Shown piece by piece: positions 9,672 through 18,462 of a stretch of 64,000 nt of DNA. The notes below the pieces were generated by a model. It was not told the origin of the DNA, ran no database searches, and saw only the letters and a program-made list of their open reading frames with translations. Positions within the stretch are counted from its first letter, which is position 1; each line of letters opens with the position of its first letter. The DNA comes from Oceanicola sp. (GTDB lineage Bacteria > Pseudomonadota > Alphaproteobacteria > Rhodobacterales > Rhodobacteraceae), in assembly GCA_017792405.1 (NCBI GenBank), contig CP051231.1, positions 1,676,895-1,740,894 on the forward strand. Reading direction: 5' to 3'. Made by a program: the position numbers and the translations under genes.

Positions 9672-10774
9672 GCGAGAGCGTCTTGCAACACGCCCAGCAC
9701 CGCATCGCGCGGCACATCCGATGTCACAAAGGCTTCACCGATCCCGTTGGCGAGAATGAACCGCAGCTTGCCGTCCACCACCTTCTTGTCCTGCCCCATC
9801 AGGTCCAGCAGCGCCTCGGCGCCCGGCAGTTCGCCCGGAATATCACTGAGATCCTTCTTCATCCCCATCTCGGCCAGATGCGCCCGCACGCGGCTCGGCG
9901 CCTCCTGCGCACAAAGGCCAAGCCGGGCCGAGAGCTCGAAGGCCAGCGCGCAGCCGATTGCCACGCCTTCACCATGCAGCAGCCGGTCGGAGTATCCCGT
10001 GGCCGCCTCCAGCGCGTGGCAGAAGGTATGGCCAAGGTTCAAAAGCGCCCGGTCGCCTTGCTCGGTCTCGTCCCGCAGCACGATCTCGGCCTTCATCTCC
10101 ACCGAGCGACGCACGGCATAGGCCCGCGCGGCACGGTCGCCCGAGGCCAGCGCAGGGCCGTTTTTCTCAAGCCATTCAAAGAATTGCGCGTCGCCGAGCA
10201 GCCCGTATTTCTGCACTTCGCCGTAGCCTGCGAGAAAGTCGCGCTCGGTCAGGCTCTCCAGCGCCAGAATGTCGGCCAGCACGAGGCTGGGCTGGTGGAA
10301 GGCACCCACGAGGTTCTTGCCGAGGGGCGAGTTGATGCCGGTCTTGCCACCCACCGAACTGTCGACCTGCGCAAGCAACGAGGTCGGCACCTGAACAAAG
10401 CGCACGCCCCGGCGAAGCACGGCCGCAGCAAACCCCGCCAGATCGCCGATAACCCCACCGCCCAAGGCCACAACCACATCGCGCCGCTCGACCTTTTGCG
10501 CGATGAGCCATTCCACCGTTCGGCCGAACTGCTCCCAACTCTTGGTCGCTTCGCCGGCGGGCAGCACCAGCGAAACCGGTTCGATTCCCTCCGCCCGCAG
10601 GCCCGCTTCCAATGCCTCCAGATGGGCGGCCGCCACATGAGCATCGGTCACCACGGCCACACGTTTCCGGGCCAGCAAGGGGCTGATCTCGGCACCTGCG
10701 CGGGCGATCAGCCCTTCGCCGATCCGCACGTCATACTCACGGCCCGGCAGGGCAACAGGCACGATCTCGGTCAT
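9668..10774 (-). CDS. aroB: 3-dehydroquinate synthase
   Basis: A 368-residue cytoplasmic enzyme converting DAHP to 3-dehydroquinate, step two of the shikimate pathway. It uses NAD and a divalent metal. The NAD-binding GGGVIGDLAGFAA, the PTSLLAQVDSSVGGKTGIN segment and the metal-ligand motifs NLGHTFCHALE and LLHGEGVAIG are all intact. Length is normal. It follows aroK by 18 bp on the minus strand, the classical aroK-aroB pairing, and converges on the membrane-protein gene with a 4-bp overlap. Confidence 0.98.
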   Translation of the reverse strand: MTEIVPVALPGREYDVRIGEGLIARAGAEISPLLARKRVAVVTDAHVAAAHLEALEAGLRAEGIEPVSLVLPAGEATKSWEQFGRTVEWLIAQKVERRDVVVALGGGVIGDLAGFAAAVLRRGVRFVQVPTSLLAQVDSSVGGKTGINSPLGKNLVGAFHQPSLVLADILALESLTERDFLAGYGEVQKYGLLGDAQFFEWLEKNGPALASGDRAARAYAVRRSVEMKAEIVLRDETEQGDRALLNLGHTFCHALEAATGYSDRLLHGEGVAIGCALAFELSARLGLCAQEAPSRVRAHLAEMGMKKDLSDIPGELPGAEALLDLMGQDKKVVDGKLRFILANGIGEAFVTSDVPRDAVLGVLQDALA

Positions 10775-10792
10775 GGAAATACCCCTATCGTT

Positions 10793-11335
10793 TCAATCTC
10801 TTGAAAGCACGTCTTCACGTGTGGCCAACACCTTTACGACCTCCTCCACCATTTCGGCGATGGAGTATTCAGGCCGGGCCTGTGCGGTCAGCTCGGCCAG
10901 TGCATAGGACGGCTCGCGCTTGGCGACCAGTTCCTCCAGTGTGGCGCGCGGATCGGCGGTGCGCAGCAACGGGCGGGTCGTCTTGTGCCTCACCCGGTTC
11001 CACAGAAGGTCAGTATCGGCCTTTAGCCAGAGCGCCACGCCCTTGGTGTGAATCAGCTCGCGGTTCGCGGCAGAAAGATAGGCCCCGCCCCCGGTCGAGA
11101 GGATCCCCACCTGCCCCACCAGAAGCCGCGAGAGCACCTCCGACTCGCGCGCCCTGAAGAAGGCCTCGCCATCGCGCTCGAAGATCTCGGCAATGCTCAT
11201 GTTGGCGGCCTGAACGATGGCGGCATCACTGTCGAGAAACGGCACGCCAAGGCGCTTTGCCAGCGCCGTACCCACGGCCGTCTTGCCCGACCCCATCATC
11301 CCCACGAGGGCGACTGTCTTTTTCAGCCGTTCCAC
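10793..11335 (-). CDS. aroK: shikimate kinase
   Basis: A 180-residue kinase that phosphorylates shikimate at O3 using ATP. It shows Walker A (GMMGSGKTAVG), the DSD shikimate-binding motif (FLDSDAAI), GEAFFRARE and the STGGGAYLS loop. The GTG at 11335 is chosen because the family alignment begins at ERLKKTVALVGMMG and AGGAAGG-like purines (CAGGAAGG) lie about 13 bases upstream. The longer frame to 11518 adds a non-family hydrophobic stretch and overlaps the promoter of the divergent small gene. First gene of the aroKB operon. Confidence 0.93.
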   Translation of the reverse strand: MERLKKTVALVGMMGSGKTAVGTALAKRLGVPFLDSDAAIVQAANMSIAEIFERDGEAFFRARESEVLSRLLVGQVGILSTGGGAYLSAANRELIHTKGVALWLKADTDLLWNRVRHKTTRPLLRTADPRATLEELVAKREPSYALAELTAQARPEYSIAEMVEEVVKVLATREDVLSRD

Positions 11336-11468
11336 CAAGCTCTTGGCACCTTCCTGCCGGTCAAAAAATTTTGTCGCCCTCAATGGCGTGAACTCGCGCG
11401 GATTGCCATATATAATCTCGCCAGCCGGGGGAATGAGGCACAAAAACAAGGGCAGGACGGCAGGGCAT

Positions 11469-11603
11469 ATGCTCCGAATACTCAAACTGATCGTGGTATT
11501 ACTGGTGCTCGGGTTCATCGGGCTGGTAGGGTTTGCCTATCTGGGCGATCTCAGCCCCGAGATGGAAGAGGTGCGCGAGCCGGTGGAGCTCGACGTGGAT
11601 TGA
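11469..11603 (+). CDS. 44-residue single-pass membrane protein
   Basis: A very small protein: a membrane helix (residues ~4-27, mainly L/I/V/G, ending VGFAYLGD) followed by an acidic tail (LSPEMEEVREPVELDVD). ATG 11469 follows CAGGGCAT. A longer frame from 11217 exists, but only this part has coding character. Its stop is 2 bp before the start of a large exported protein, so the pair is translationally close and lies directly upstream of xerD. The order small membrane protein, exported protein, XerD appears to be characteristic of this bacterial group (from memory). Function unknown. Confidence 0.7.
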   Translation: MLRILKLIVVLLVLGFIGLVGFAYLGDLSPEMEEVREPVELDVD

Positions 11604-11605
11604 CG

Positions 11606-13150
11606 ATGAGAATTGCGCAGGCGTTGGGGTTGGGAGCAGCCGGGGCGATGAGCCTTGGCACGGCGCTTTGGGCGCAAGAGGCCCCCATTTCCTCCATCGA
11701 CTGGCTCTCTGACAGCCTCGCCACGCCGGTTGTTGCCGTTGCGCCCTCGAACGAGCCGCCGGTGGCGAGCTCAGCTGGTATCGAAACCGTGACCGTCACG
11801 CCCCTCGGCGCCCCTTCGCCCGATGGAATCGGGCTGATCGGGCGGCGTGAGGCCGGGTTTCCCGGCAACATCTGGGGCAGTTCCGAGCTGGACCGCCTGC
11901 GCCGCCTGATTGCGGAACTGCCGGTCGAGCCGATGCCGGCCCAGCAGGACCTGATCCGCCTTTTGCTGCTCACCGAGCTGGACCCGCCCATTGGCGCCGG
12001 CCCCGAAGGCCTGCTGTTTCAGGCCCGGATCGACGCGCTTCTGGCCCGCGGGGCGGTGGATGAGGCCGCCGAAATGCTCAAGCGCACCGGCTCCAAGGCT
12101 CCGGCGATCTTTCAGCGCAGCTTCGATGTGGCGCTGCTGCAGGGCCACGAAGATGCCGGTTGCCAGCAGTTGCGCGCCACGCCGGGGATCTCGCCTAGCT
12201 ACAGCACCCGCATCTTCTGCCTTGCCCGGACCGGCGAATGGCAGACCGCGGCGCTCACGCTCGATACCGCCAAGGCGCTGGGCCACCTCTCTGACGAGGA
12301 AGATGCCCTTCTGGCCCGCTTCCTCGACCCGGAATTGGCCGACGGGGCCGTGCCGCTGCCCGCACCGGAGCGCCCCTCGCCGCTGGTATACCGGATGCTG
12401 GAAGCCATCGGCGAGCCGGTGCCCACCACCCGCCTGCCGCTGGCCTTTGCCCATGCCGACCTGCGCGACACCGCAGGCTGGAAGGCCCGGATCGGCGCGG
12501 CAGAGCGCTTGGCCCGTGTGGGCAGCCTGCTGCCCGAGCAACTTATGGAGATCTGGTCAGAGCAAAAACCGGCGGCCTCGGGCGGAGTTTGGGACCGGGT
12601 CGACGTGATGCAAAGGCTTGATTTTGCGCTTGAAGAGGGCAATGCCGACGCCGTGGCGCGCCACCTGCCCGCGGCTTGGGCGCAAGCCGAGTCCGCTCAT
12701 TTGGAACTGGCCTTCGCCAACCTCTTCGGCCCCCGGCTGGAACAGGCCGACCTGAGCGGCGAGAGCGCCGTGCTGGCCTGGCGCATCGGCCTGCTGACGG
12801 AGGCTTACGAACGGCTCGCGCTCACCCAGTCGGCTCCGACCGGCACGATGGATACCTTCCTCGCCGCTCTCGCCCGAGGGCTGCCGGAGGATACTACCGC
12901 GCCCGACAGTCTCGCAGAGGCGATTACTGAGGGTTTCACCACCACCGAGGTGCCAGAGAGCCTTGCCCGCCCCGCAGGAGAAGGCCGGATTGGCGAGGCG
13001 ATCCTTCTTTCGATGGATATGCTGGAAAACGGCGCCGAGGGCGACCTTGACGATGTGACCAATGCCCTCGCCTTCCTGCGTTCCGTCCGGCTCGAAGATG
13101 TGGCGCGGCGCTATGCGCTCCAGCTTATGCTGCTGGACCGCCGGGGCTGA
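11606..13150 (+). CDS. exported alpha-helical-rich protein of unknown function upstream of xerD
   Basis: A 514-residue protein with a signal peptide (residues 1-23, ending ALWAQE). The remainder is Ala/Leu/Glu-rich and looks like stacked helical repeats: several segments have the pattern of paired amphipathic helices, such as LDALLARGAVDEAAEMLKRTG and LARTGEWQTAALTLDTAKALG, consistent with a TPR-like or solenoid fold. No catalytic motif was seen. ATG 11606 overlaps no neighbour but starts 2 bp after the 44-residue membrane protein. xerD begins 6 bp after its stop, so the three genes form a tight unit. Probably periplasmic. Confidence 0.85.
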   Translation: MRIAQALGLGAAGAMSLGTALWAQEAPISSIDWLSDSLATPVVAVAPSNEPPVASSAGIETVTVTPLGAPSPDGIGLIGRREAGFPGNIWGSSELDRLRRLIAELPVEPMPAQQDLIRLLLLTELDPPIGAGPEGLLFQARIDALLARGAVDEAAEMLKRTGSKAPAIFQRSFDVALLQGHEDAGCQQLRATPGISPSYSTRIFCLARTGEWQTAALTLDTAKALGHLSDEEDALLARFLDPELADGAVPLPAPERPSPLVYRMLEAIGEPVPTTRLPLAFAHADLRDTAGWKARIGAAERLARVGSLLPEQLMEIWSEQKPAASGGVWDRVDVMQRLDFALEEGNADAVARHLPAAWAQAESAHLELAFANLFGPRLEQADLSGESAVLAWRIGLLTEAYERLALTQSAPTGTMDTFLAALARGLPEDTTAPDSLAEAITEGFTTTEVPESLARPAGEGRIGEAILLSMDMLENGAEGDLDDVTNALAFLRSVRLEDVARRYALQLMLLDRRG

Positions 13151-13156
13151 GGCGCG

Positions 13157-14092
13157 ATGCCCGGCACGGCGGAACGGTGGATCAGCGCCTTCATCGCCAC
13201 CCAGGCCGCCGAGCTGGACGCTGCCCGCAACACGCAACTCGCCTACGCCCGCGATCTGACTGATTTTGCGGAGTTTCTCGACCGCAAGACTGTGCAGATC
13301 GAGGCGGCCGACAGGGCAATGATCGAGGCCTATCTGGTGGATTGCGAGGCGCAGGGGCTGGCCAAATCCACCCGCGCGCGCCGGCTCTCGGCGATCAAGC
13401 AGCTCTACCGATTTGCCTTCGAGGAAGGGCTGCGGGGCGACAACCCGGCGCTCCAGATCAAGGGTCCGGGCCGCTCGAAAGCGTTGCCCAAAACGCTCTC
13501 ACCCGAAGAGGTGGAGCGCCTGCTTGAGGCCGCGCCAGAGACCGGGCGGGGCGACGACCGGATGCGCAACGCCTGCCTCATGCAGCTGCTCTATGCTACC
13601 GGGATGCGGGTGTCAGAGCTGGTCTCGCTGCCTGTGCAGGCCGCACGTGGCGATCCGCGGATGCTGCTGGTGAAGGGCAAGGGCGGCAAGGAGCGGATGG
13701 TGCCGCTCTCGCCCCCGGCCCGTCAGGCGCTGGCCGAATGGCTTAAGCTGTTGGATGCGGCGCAGGAGCGGGCCAAGGCTGAACGGGGCACGCCGCCCTC
13801 GCGGTTTCTGTTTCCGTCCGGCTCCAAGGAGGGCCATCTGACCCGCCACCGGTTTTACGCGCTGATCAAGGAGATCGCGGTGGTCGCCGGGGTCATGCCC
13901 TCGCGCGTCACCCCGCACCGGCTGCGCCACGCCTTTGCCACCCACTTGCTGGCCGGAGGGGCAGACTTGCGCTCGATTCAGGTGCTGCTGGGCCATGCCG
14001 ATATCTCGACAACCGAGATTTACACCCATGTGCTGGAAGAGCGGCTGAAGTCGCTGGTGCTGGAGCATCACCCGCTGGCGAAAGACGGGTAA
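13157..14092 (+). CDS. xerD: tyrosine recombinase XerD
   Basis: A 311-residue site-specific recombinase that, with XerC, resolves chromosome dimers at dif. The N-terminal SAM-like domain spans residues ~1-90. The catalytic domain shows all conserved positions: Arg in ATGMRVSEL, Lys in KGKGGKERMVPL, HRLRHAFATHLLAGGADLR (His-x-x-Arg), His in LLGHADIS and the nucleophile Tyr in TTEIYTHV. Length is normal. It is the last gene of the three-gene plus-strand unit and converges on the polyamine-type ABC genes with a 14-bp gap. Confidence 0.95.
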   Translation: MPGTAERWISAFIATQAAELDAARNTQLAYARDLTDFAEFLDRKTVQIEAADRAMIEAYLVDCEAQGLAKSTRARRLSAIKQLYRFAFEEGLRGDNPALQIKGPGRSKALPKTLSPEEVERLLEAAPETGRGDDRMRNACLMQLLYATGMRVSELVSLPVQAARGDPRMLLVKGKGGKERMVPLSPPARQALAEWLKLLDAAQERAKAERGTPPSRFLFPSGSKEGHLTRHRFYALIKEIAVVAGVMPSRVTPHRLRHAFATHLLAGGADLRSIQVLLGHADISTTEIYTHVLEERLKSLVLEHHPLAKDG

Positions 14093-14106
14093 GCTGACGG
14101 ATTTTC

Positions 14107-15195
14107 CTACGACGGGAAGTAGATCAGCGAAGAGGCATCCCATTCCAGCCGCGCCGCCGCGCCGCGCTCCAGAACGGGGCGCCCTGCCCGGTTCTTCATC
14201 GAGACGGTCAGCCGCTCGGGTGCGCCGGGCAACGCGATCTCGTAATAGGTCATGTCGCCATAGTAGATCACCTCGGCCACCTCGCCCTCTGCCACCTCAC
14301 CGCGCGCCTGCTCGCCGTCGAACAGCACCGAAAGGCTCTCGGGGCGCACGCCAACCGCACCGCGGCCGTTGACGAAGCCTGCCGGACATTGCTCCTGCTC
14401 CAGCACGGTGCGGCCGAGACCGGCGATCTCCACCGCGATGTCGCGCCCTTCTTCAAGCCGCGCCTCGGCGGGCAGGAAGTTCATCACCCCGATGAAATCG
14501 CCGACCCGGCGGCTAACCGGGCGGCGGTAGAGCTCTTGCGGAGGAGCGAGCTGGGCGATCTGGCCGTCGAACATCACCGCGATCCGGTCGGACATGATGA
14601 GCGCTTCTTCCTGATCGTGGGTGACGAGGATGAAAGTGATGCCGACCTGCCGTTGCAGCCGCCGCAGCTCGCTTTGCATCTGCTCGCGCAGCTTCTTGTC
14701 GAGCGCCGAGAGCGGCTCGTCGAGCAGCAGCACCTTGGGCTCGAGGATCAGCGCGCGGGCTAGAGCGACCCGCTGGCGTTGCCCGCCCGAGAGCGCATGA
14801 GCCGCCCGCCCGCCGAGCCCCGCGAGGCCGACCATGCCGAGCGCCTCTTCGATCTTCTTGGCCTTCTCCACCTTCGAGAGCTCCGACCGGCGCAGGCCGA
14901 AGCCCACGTTTTGCGCCACCGACAGATGCGGAAACACGGCGTAGGACTGGAACACCATGTTGGTGGGCCGCTTGTTGGCGGGTACCGTGCTCATGTCGCG
15001 CCCGTCGATGCTGAGCACGCCGCTCGTGGGGGTCTCGAAACCGGCGATGATCCGCAGCAGCGTTGTCTTGCCGCAACCGGACGGCCCGAGAAGCGAGAAG
15101 AACTCTCCCTCCCCGATCTCGGCCTCAATGCCCTTGAGCACCTCGACATCGCCGAAGCTCTTGTGCAGGCCGGAGAGGGTGATGAGTGGTTTCAT
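14107..15195 (-). CDS. polyamine-type ABC transporter ATPase (PotA-like)
   Basis: A 362-residue ATPase energising a spermidine/putrescine-type importer. Walker A GPSGCGKTT, signature LSGGQRQRVALARAL, Walker B LLLDEPLSALD and the switch His in THDQEEAL are present. A TOBE regulatory/substrate domain occupies the last ~90 residues. ATG 15195 matches the family start (MKPLITLSGLHKSFG); the longer frame above it runs through the permease gene in another frame. It follows the PotC-like gene by 2 bp. The transported compound cannot be decided from sequence: polyamine, Fe(III) and other 2-aminophosphonate-type systems share this ATPase. Confidence 0.9.
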   Translation of the reverse strand: MKPLITLSGLHKSFGDVEVLKGIEAEIGEGEFFSLLGPSGCGKTTLLRIIAGFETPTSGVLSIDGRDMSTVPANKRPTNMVFQSYAVFPHLSVAQNVGFGLRRSELSKVEKAKKIEEALGMVGLAGLGGRAAHALSGGQRQRVALARALILEPKVLLLDEPLSALDKKLREQMQSELRRLQRQVGITFILVTHDQEEALIMSDRIAVMFDGQIAQLAPPQELYRRPVSRRVGDFIGVMNFLPAEARLEEGRDIAVEIAGLGRTVLEQEQCPAGFVNGRGAVGVRPESLSVLFDGEQARGEVAEGEVAEVIYYGDMTYYEIALPGAPERLTVSMKNRAGRPVLERGAAARLEWDASSLIYFPS

Positions 15196-15197
15196 GG

Positions 15198-16025
15198 TCA
15201 GAGGAAGCCTCCGGTGTCTTTCTTGCCGGCCTTCTTGAGGCCTCGGCGGCGCATGATTTCGGCGAGGGTGAGCATCACGATCGAGGCAGCTACGAGGATG
15301 GTGCCGAGCGCCATGACGATGGGTAGCTTCTGCGGAAAGCGGAGCTGCGACCAGATGTAGACCGGTAGCGTTGGCTCCGCGCCGGTCAGGAAGAAGGCGA
15401 TGATGAACTCGTCGAGCGAGATGGTGAAGGAGATCAGCAGCGAGGCGATGATGCCCGGCATGATCAGCGGCAGGGTGATGAGCCGGAAGGTGCTGACCGG
15501 TGTTTCGCCAAGGTCGATGGCGGCCTCTTCCAGCGAGGTATCGAGCGACTGGTAGGAGGCGTTTAGGATGGCCACGGCGAAGGGGGTGCAGATCAGTGTG
15601 TGGCCAAGGATCACCGTCCAACTGGAGAGCGGCAGGCCGAGGATCGAGACGATCACCACCAGCAGCGAGACGCCGACGATGATCTCTGGCAGCACCAGCG
15701 GCACCATGATCAGCCCCATGATCGGCCCCTTGCCGGGGAAGCGGTAGCGCACGCCCGCTCGCGCGGCGCAAAGGCCGAGCGTGGTGGCCAGCAACGCCGA
15801 GGTGACGGCGATAAGCAGCGAGGTTTTGACCGCGCCGGTCAGCGCAGGCACGCCGGACAGACCCGAGAACCACTCGGTCGTGAAGCCCTGCAACGGAAAG
15901 GCGATGACCGTGCTGTCATTGAAGGCGAAGGTCGGCAGCAGGAAGATCGGTGCGTAGAGAAAGACGAGGTAGACGACGGCATAGACGCCCAGCCACCCGC
16001 CCCGTTTTGACAGCCAGCCGCTCAT
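15198..16025 (-). CDS. polyamine-type ABC transporter permease (PotC-like)
   Basis: A 275-residue inner-membrane permease with about six membrane helices. The EAA loop is SLEEAAIDLGETPVSTFRLITLPL near residues 155-180 (quoted in part: EEAAIDLGETP). Its ATG overlaps the stop of the PotB-like gene by 4 bp and its stop lies 2 bp before the ATPase start, so the genes are coupled. It pairs with the PotB-like protein to form the channel. Confidence 0.9.
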   Translation of the reverse strand: MSGWLSKRGGWLGVYAVVYLVFLYAPIFLLPTFAFNDSTVIAFPLQGFTTEWFSGLSGVPALTGAVKTSLLIAVTSALLATTLGLCAARAGVRYRFPGKGPIMGLIMVPLVLPEIIVGVSLLVVIVSILGLPLSSWTVILGHTLICTPFAVAILNASYQSLDTSLEEAAIDLGETPVSTFRLITLPLIMPGIIASLLISFTISLDEFIIAFFLTGAEPTLPVYIWSQLRFPQKLPIVMALGTILVAASIVMLTLAEIMRRRGLKKAGKKDTGGFL

Positions 16026-16912
16026 GCGCCCCTCCGGCTCCAGCGCATCGTGACAAGCACGATGAGCAGCGAGATGACCGAGACGGAGACCATCGCGATC
16101 ACCGCCAGCGCGGCGCCCATCGGCGCGTTGTTGAGCTTGAGGAACTGGGTCTGGATCATGTTGGCGATCATCAGGCCGTTGGGTCCGCCCACCAGATCGG
16201 GGGTCACGTAGTCTCCGATGGTGGGGATGAAGACGATCAGGATCGCCGCCACCACACCGGGCATGGCCAGCGGCAGGGTGACACGGGTGAAGGTGCGCAC
16301 GGTGCCTTCGCCGAGGTCACGCGAGGCCTCCAGCAGGGAGCGATCGATCTTTTCGAGCGCGACGAAGATCGGCAGGATCGCAAAGGGGGCGAAGGCGTGG
16401 GCCAGCGTGATCACCACAGCGTTGGCGTTGTAGAGGATGAAGGTCAGCGGCTCGTCGATGAAGCCCACGCCGAGCAGTGCGGTGTTGAGCACGCCGTTGT
16501 AGCCGAGGATCACCTTCCACAGGAACACGCGGATCAGGTAGCTGGTCCAGAACGGGATGGTGATGAGGAAGATCCAGAGCGACTTGCGCTCGGGCCGCAC
16601 GTGGAACGAGACGAAATAGGCGATCGGGAAGGCGAGCAACACGGTGACGAGAGTGACCGCGCCGGAGATCAGCAGTGAGCGGCCCAGCAGCAGCATGTAG
16701 AGCGGCTCGGAGAAGGCTTCGCGGTAGTTCTTGAGGGTGAATGTGCGGTCCAGCGTCAGAAAATCCTGGCTCCAGAACGACAGCAAGAGCACCGCGCCCA
16801 GAGGGACGGCCAGAAGCAGGATGGCGTAGAGCCCCGGCGGCGCGGCCAGCAGCAACCCCTTTTTCGCTTCGCTCAGCCCTTGGCCTGCGCTCAATCGCCT
16901 GTCCCCCGACAT
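16022..16912 (-). CDS. polyamine-type ABC transporter permease (PotB-like)
   Basis: A 296-residue permease from ATG 16912. Six membrane helices are visible, starting with LLAAPPGLYAILLLAVPLG; the EAA loop is ASRDLGEGTVRTFTRVTLPL near residue 200. The open frame extends to 17014, but the extra residues look non-coding and overlap an intergenic hairpin. It is first of the three minus-strand genes. No substrate-binding protein gene is adjacent; the expected PotD/F partner is missing here and an orphan PotD-like gene occurs at 34394-35440. Confidence 0.88.
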   Translation of the reverse strand: MSGDRRLSAGQGLSEAKKGLLLAAPPGLYAILLLAVPLGAVLLLSFWSQDFLTLDRTFTLKNYREAFSEPLYMLLLGRSLLISGAVTLVTVLLAFPIAYFVSFHVRPERKSLWIFLITIPFWTSYLIRVFLWKVILGYNGVLNTALLGVGFIDEPLTFILYNANAVVITLAHAFAPFAILPIFVALEKIDRSLLEASRDLGEGTVRTFTRVTLPLAMPGVVAAILIVFIPTIGDYVTPDLVGGPNGLMIANMIQTQFLKLNNAPMGAALAVIAMVSVSVISLLIVLVTMRWSRRGA

Positions 16913-17015
16913 TGCTTTGGTTCTTGGGAGGTTATGCGAAACACAGTCACGCTCAAGGGGTGATTTGCGGCAGCGCGGCAAAAGCGAGGTTTGGTGGGAG
17001 GAAGGCGGAATCAAA

Positions 17016-17045
17016 TGGGGCGTGCTTCCAATGAAACACGCCCCA
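17016..17045. promoter_or_regulatory. 9-bp inverted repeat between divergent potB-like and hupE genes
   Basis: TGGGGCGTG at 17016-17024 pairs perfectly with CACGCCCCA at 17037-17045 around a 12-nt loop. No T-run follows on either strand, so it is not an obvious terminator. It lies in the 300-bp divergent region and could be an operator or an RNA hairpin in either leader. I see no cobalamin or other known riboswitch consensus there. Confidence 0.35.
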
Positions 17046-17212
17046 GGAGATCGTGATTAGATATAAGTCAGGATTGCAGCCCTGTCAAGAGACTGACACA
17101 TCGGGGCGCTCCGGCCTGCCCTGCAACCCCTTTGCCGGGCCTGTGATTGCAGGGCTTGTGGGATGGGCAGAACTCTATACCAATGAGGGAAACACACCAT
17201 GGGGGCTGACCG

Positions 17213-17809
17213 ATGCAGAGCAAATTCACCACTTCGACCCTGTTCGTGACCGCCGCACTCGCGGTGCTCGCCGGCCCGGCGCTGGCACATACCGGCGAGG
17301 GGCTTGCGGGCGGATTGCTCTCGGGCATTTTGCACCCGATCCTTGGGTGGGACCACGTGGTGGCGATGGTCGCCGTGGGCCTCTGGGGCGCTGTGCTTGG
17401 CGCGCCCGCCATGTGGGTACTGCCGGTGGTCTTTCCCCTAGTCATGGCCTTTGGCGGCGCGCTGGGGGTGATAGGCATCCCGATCCCGGCAATCGAGACC
17501 GGCATCGCCCTTTCGGGCGTGGTGCTCGGCCTGCTGGTGGCCTTCTTCGTGAAGGCGCCGCTTTGGGTGGCGGCGGTGATCGTGGGGGCCTTTGCCATCT
17601 TCCACGGCCATGCACACGGGACCGAGCTGCCGGAGGCCGCCAACCCGCTGGCCTATGGCGTGGGCTTCGTGGTGGGCACCGGGCTCCTCCATGCCATCGG
17701 CATCGGGCTAGGCCTGTTCACCGGCCATGCCGCCGGGCGGATGGTGGTCCGGGCCGCGGGTGTGGTGATTGCCGCCGTGGGCGGGCTGTTTCTGGCCGGT
17801 CTGGCCTGA
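17213..17809 (+). CDS. hupE: HupE/UreJ-type nickel/cobalt permease
   Basis: A 198-residue secondary transporter for Ni or Co. A signal-like first segment (ending ALAHTGEG) leads to the family signature HPILGWDHVVAMVAVGLWGA near residues 41-60, with the metal-binding H and D residues. A second metal motif, FHGHAHGTE, lies near residue 128, with six to seven membrane segments overall. No urease or hydrogenase genes are in the window, so its job is probably general Ni/Co supply, for example for cobalamin. Followed after 2 bp by a second HupE-like membrane gene. Confidence 0.9.
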   Translation: MQSKFTTSTLFVTAALAVLAGPALAHTGEGLAGGLLSGILHPILGWDHVVAMVAVGLWGAVLGAPAMWVLPVVFPLVMAFGGALGVIGIPIPAIETGIALSGVVLGLLVAFFVKAPLWVAAVIVGAFAIFHGHAHGTELPEAANPLAYGVGFVVGTGLLHAIGIGLGLFTGHAAGRMVVRAAGVVIAAVGGLFLAGLA

Positions 17810-17811
17810 GC

Positions 17812-18441
17812 GTGACACCCTTTGGACGGCGCGCCGCCCGCGCGGCGGCCTGCACGGCTGCGGCCCTGCTGGCCACGCGGGCTGGAGCGCATGAGTTCAC
17901 CGCCGGGGCGGACCAATACGCCAGCTTTGTGGAGGGGGCCTCTGTGCCGCTCTCATGGCCCCCTGCCCTTGTTTGCCTCGTTGCGCTGGGCATTCTGACC
18001 GGGCTTTGGCACCGGCTGGGCGCGCGGCCCGTGTTTCTTGGATTTCTGCCCGGTATCGCCTCGGGGATTGCCCTTTCGACGTTTCAACCGGCGTTGGCTG
18101 GCCTGGCCCCGCATGTGGCCGGGCTTTGCGTGGCCCTGCTCGCCGCCTCAGGGCTGGCGCCACAGCGGGCGCTCGGCACGGCGGCAGGGTTCGTAGCGGG
18201 CATTGCGGTAATGCTTGGGGCGCTCGATGAACATCCATTTGGCAGCCTGCCGGTCTCGATCTACGTCGGCATCTGCTTTGCGACGCTGCTCATTGCCGTG
18301 GCCACGACTGCCGTTGTGCGGATGAGCTTTGACCGTTGGGGCGAGGCCAAATGGCTGAACATCGCCTGGCGCACCGGCGCCTCGTGGTGCGCGGCCATGT
18401 TGCTGCTCGCCTTGGCCTTCGAGCTGCGCCCGCCGGTCTGA
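17812..18441 (+). CDS. HupE-associated multi-pass membrane protein
   Basis: A 209-residue protein read from GTG 17812, which overlaps nothing but begins 2 bp after the hupE stop. An N-terminal Ala-rich signal segment ends ATRAGAHEF, giving a processed N-terminus with an HEF motif like periplasm-facing metal-binding ends. Six or so membrane helices follow (for example PALVCLVALGILTGLWHRLG, IYVGICFATLLIAVATTAVV), with His residues at helix ends. It resembles HupE/UreJ in architecture but lacks the HPxxGxDH signature. Probably a partner of HupE in metal uptake; that is inferred from context. Confidence 0.72.
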   Translation: MTPFGRRAARAAACTAAALLATRAGAHEFTAGADQYASFVEGASVPLSWPPALVCLVALGILTGLWHRLGARPVFLGFLPGIASGIALSTFQPALAGLAPHVAGLCVALLAASGLAPQRALGTAAGFVAGIAVMLGALDEHPFGSLPVSIYVGICFATLLIAVATTAVVRMSFDRWGEAKWLNIAWRTGASWCAAMLLLALAFELRPPV

Positions 18442-18462
18442 CCGGCCTCCACAACCCCGAAA

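Noticed and set aside
16913..17014. 34-residue extension of the PotB-like permease
   Set aside because: Lacks family character and crosses the intergenic hairpin; start at 16912 preferred.
17046..17212. Cobalamin or other riboswitch before hupE
   Set aside because: No B12-box or other consensus was recognised; only a hairpin and GC-rich tracts.
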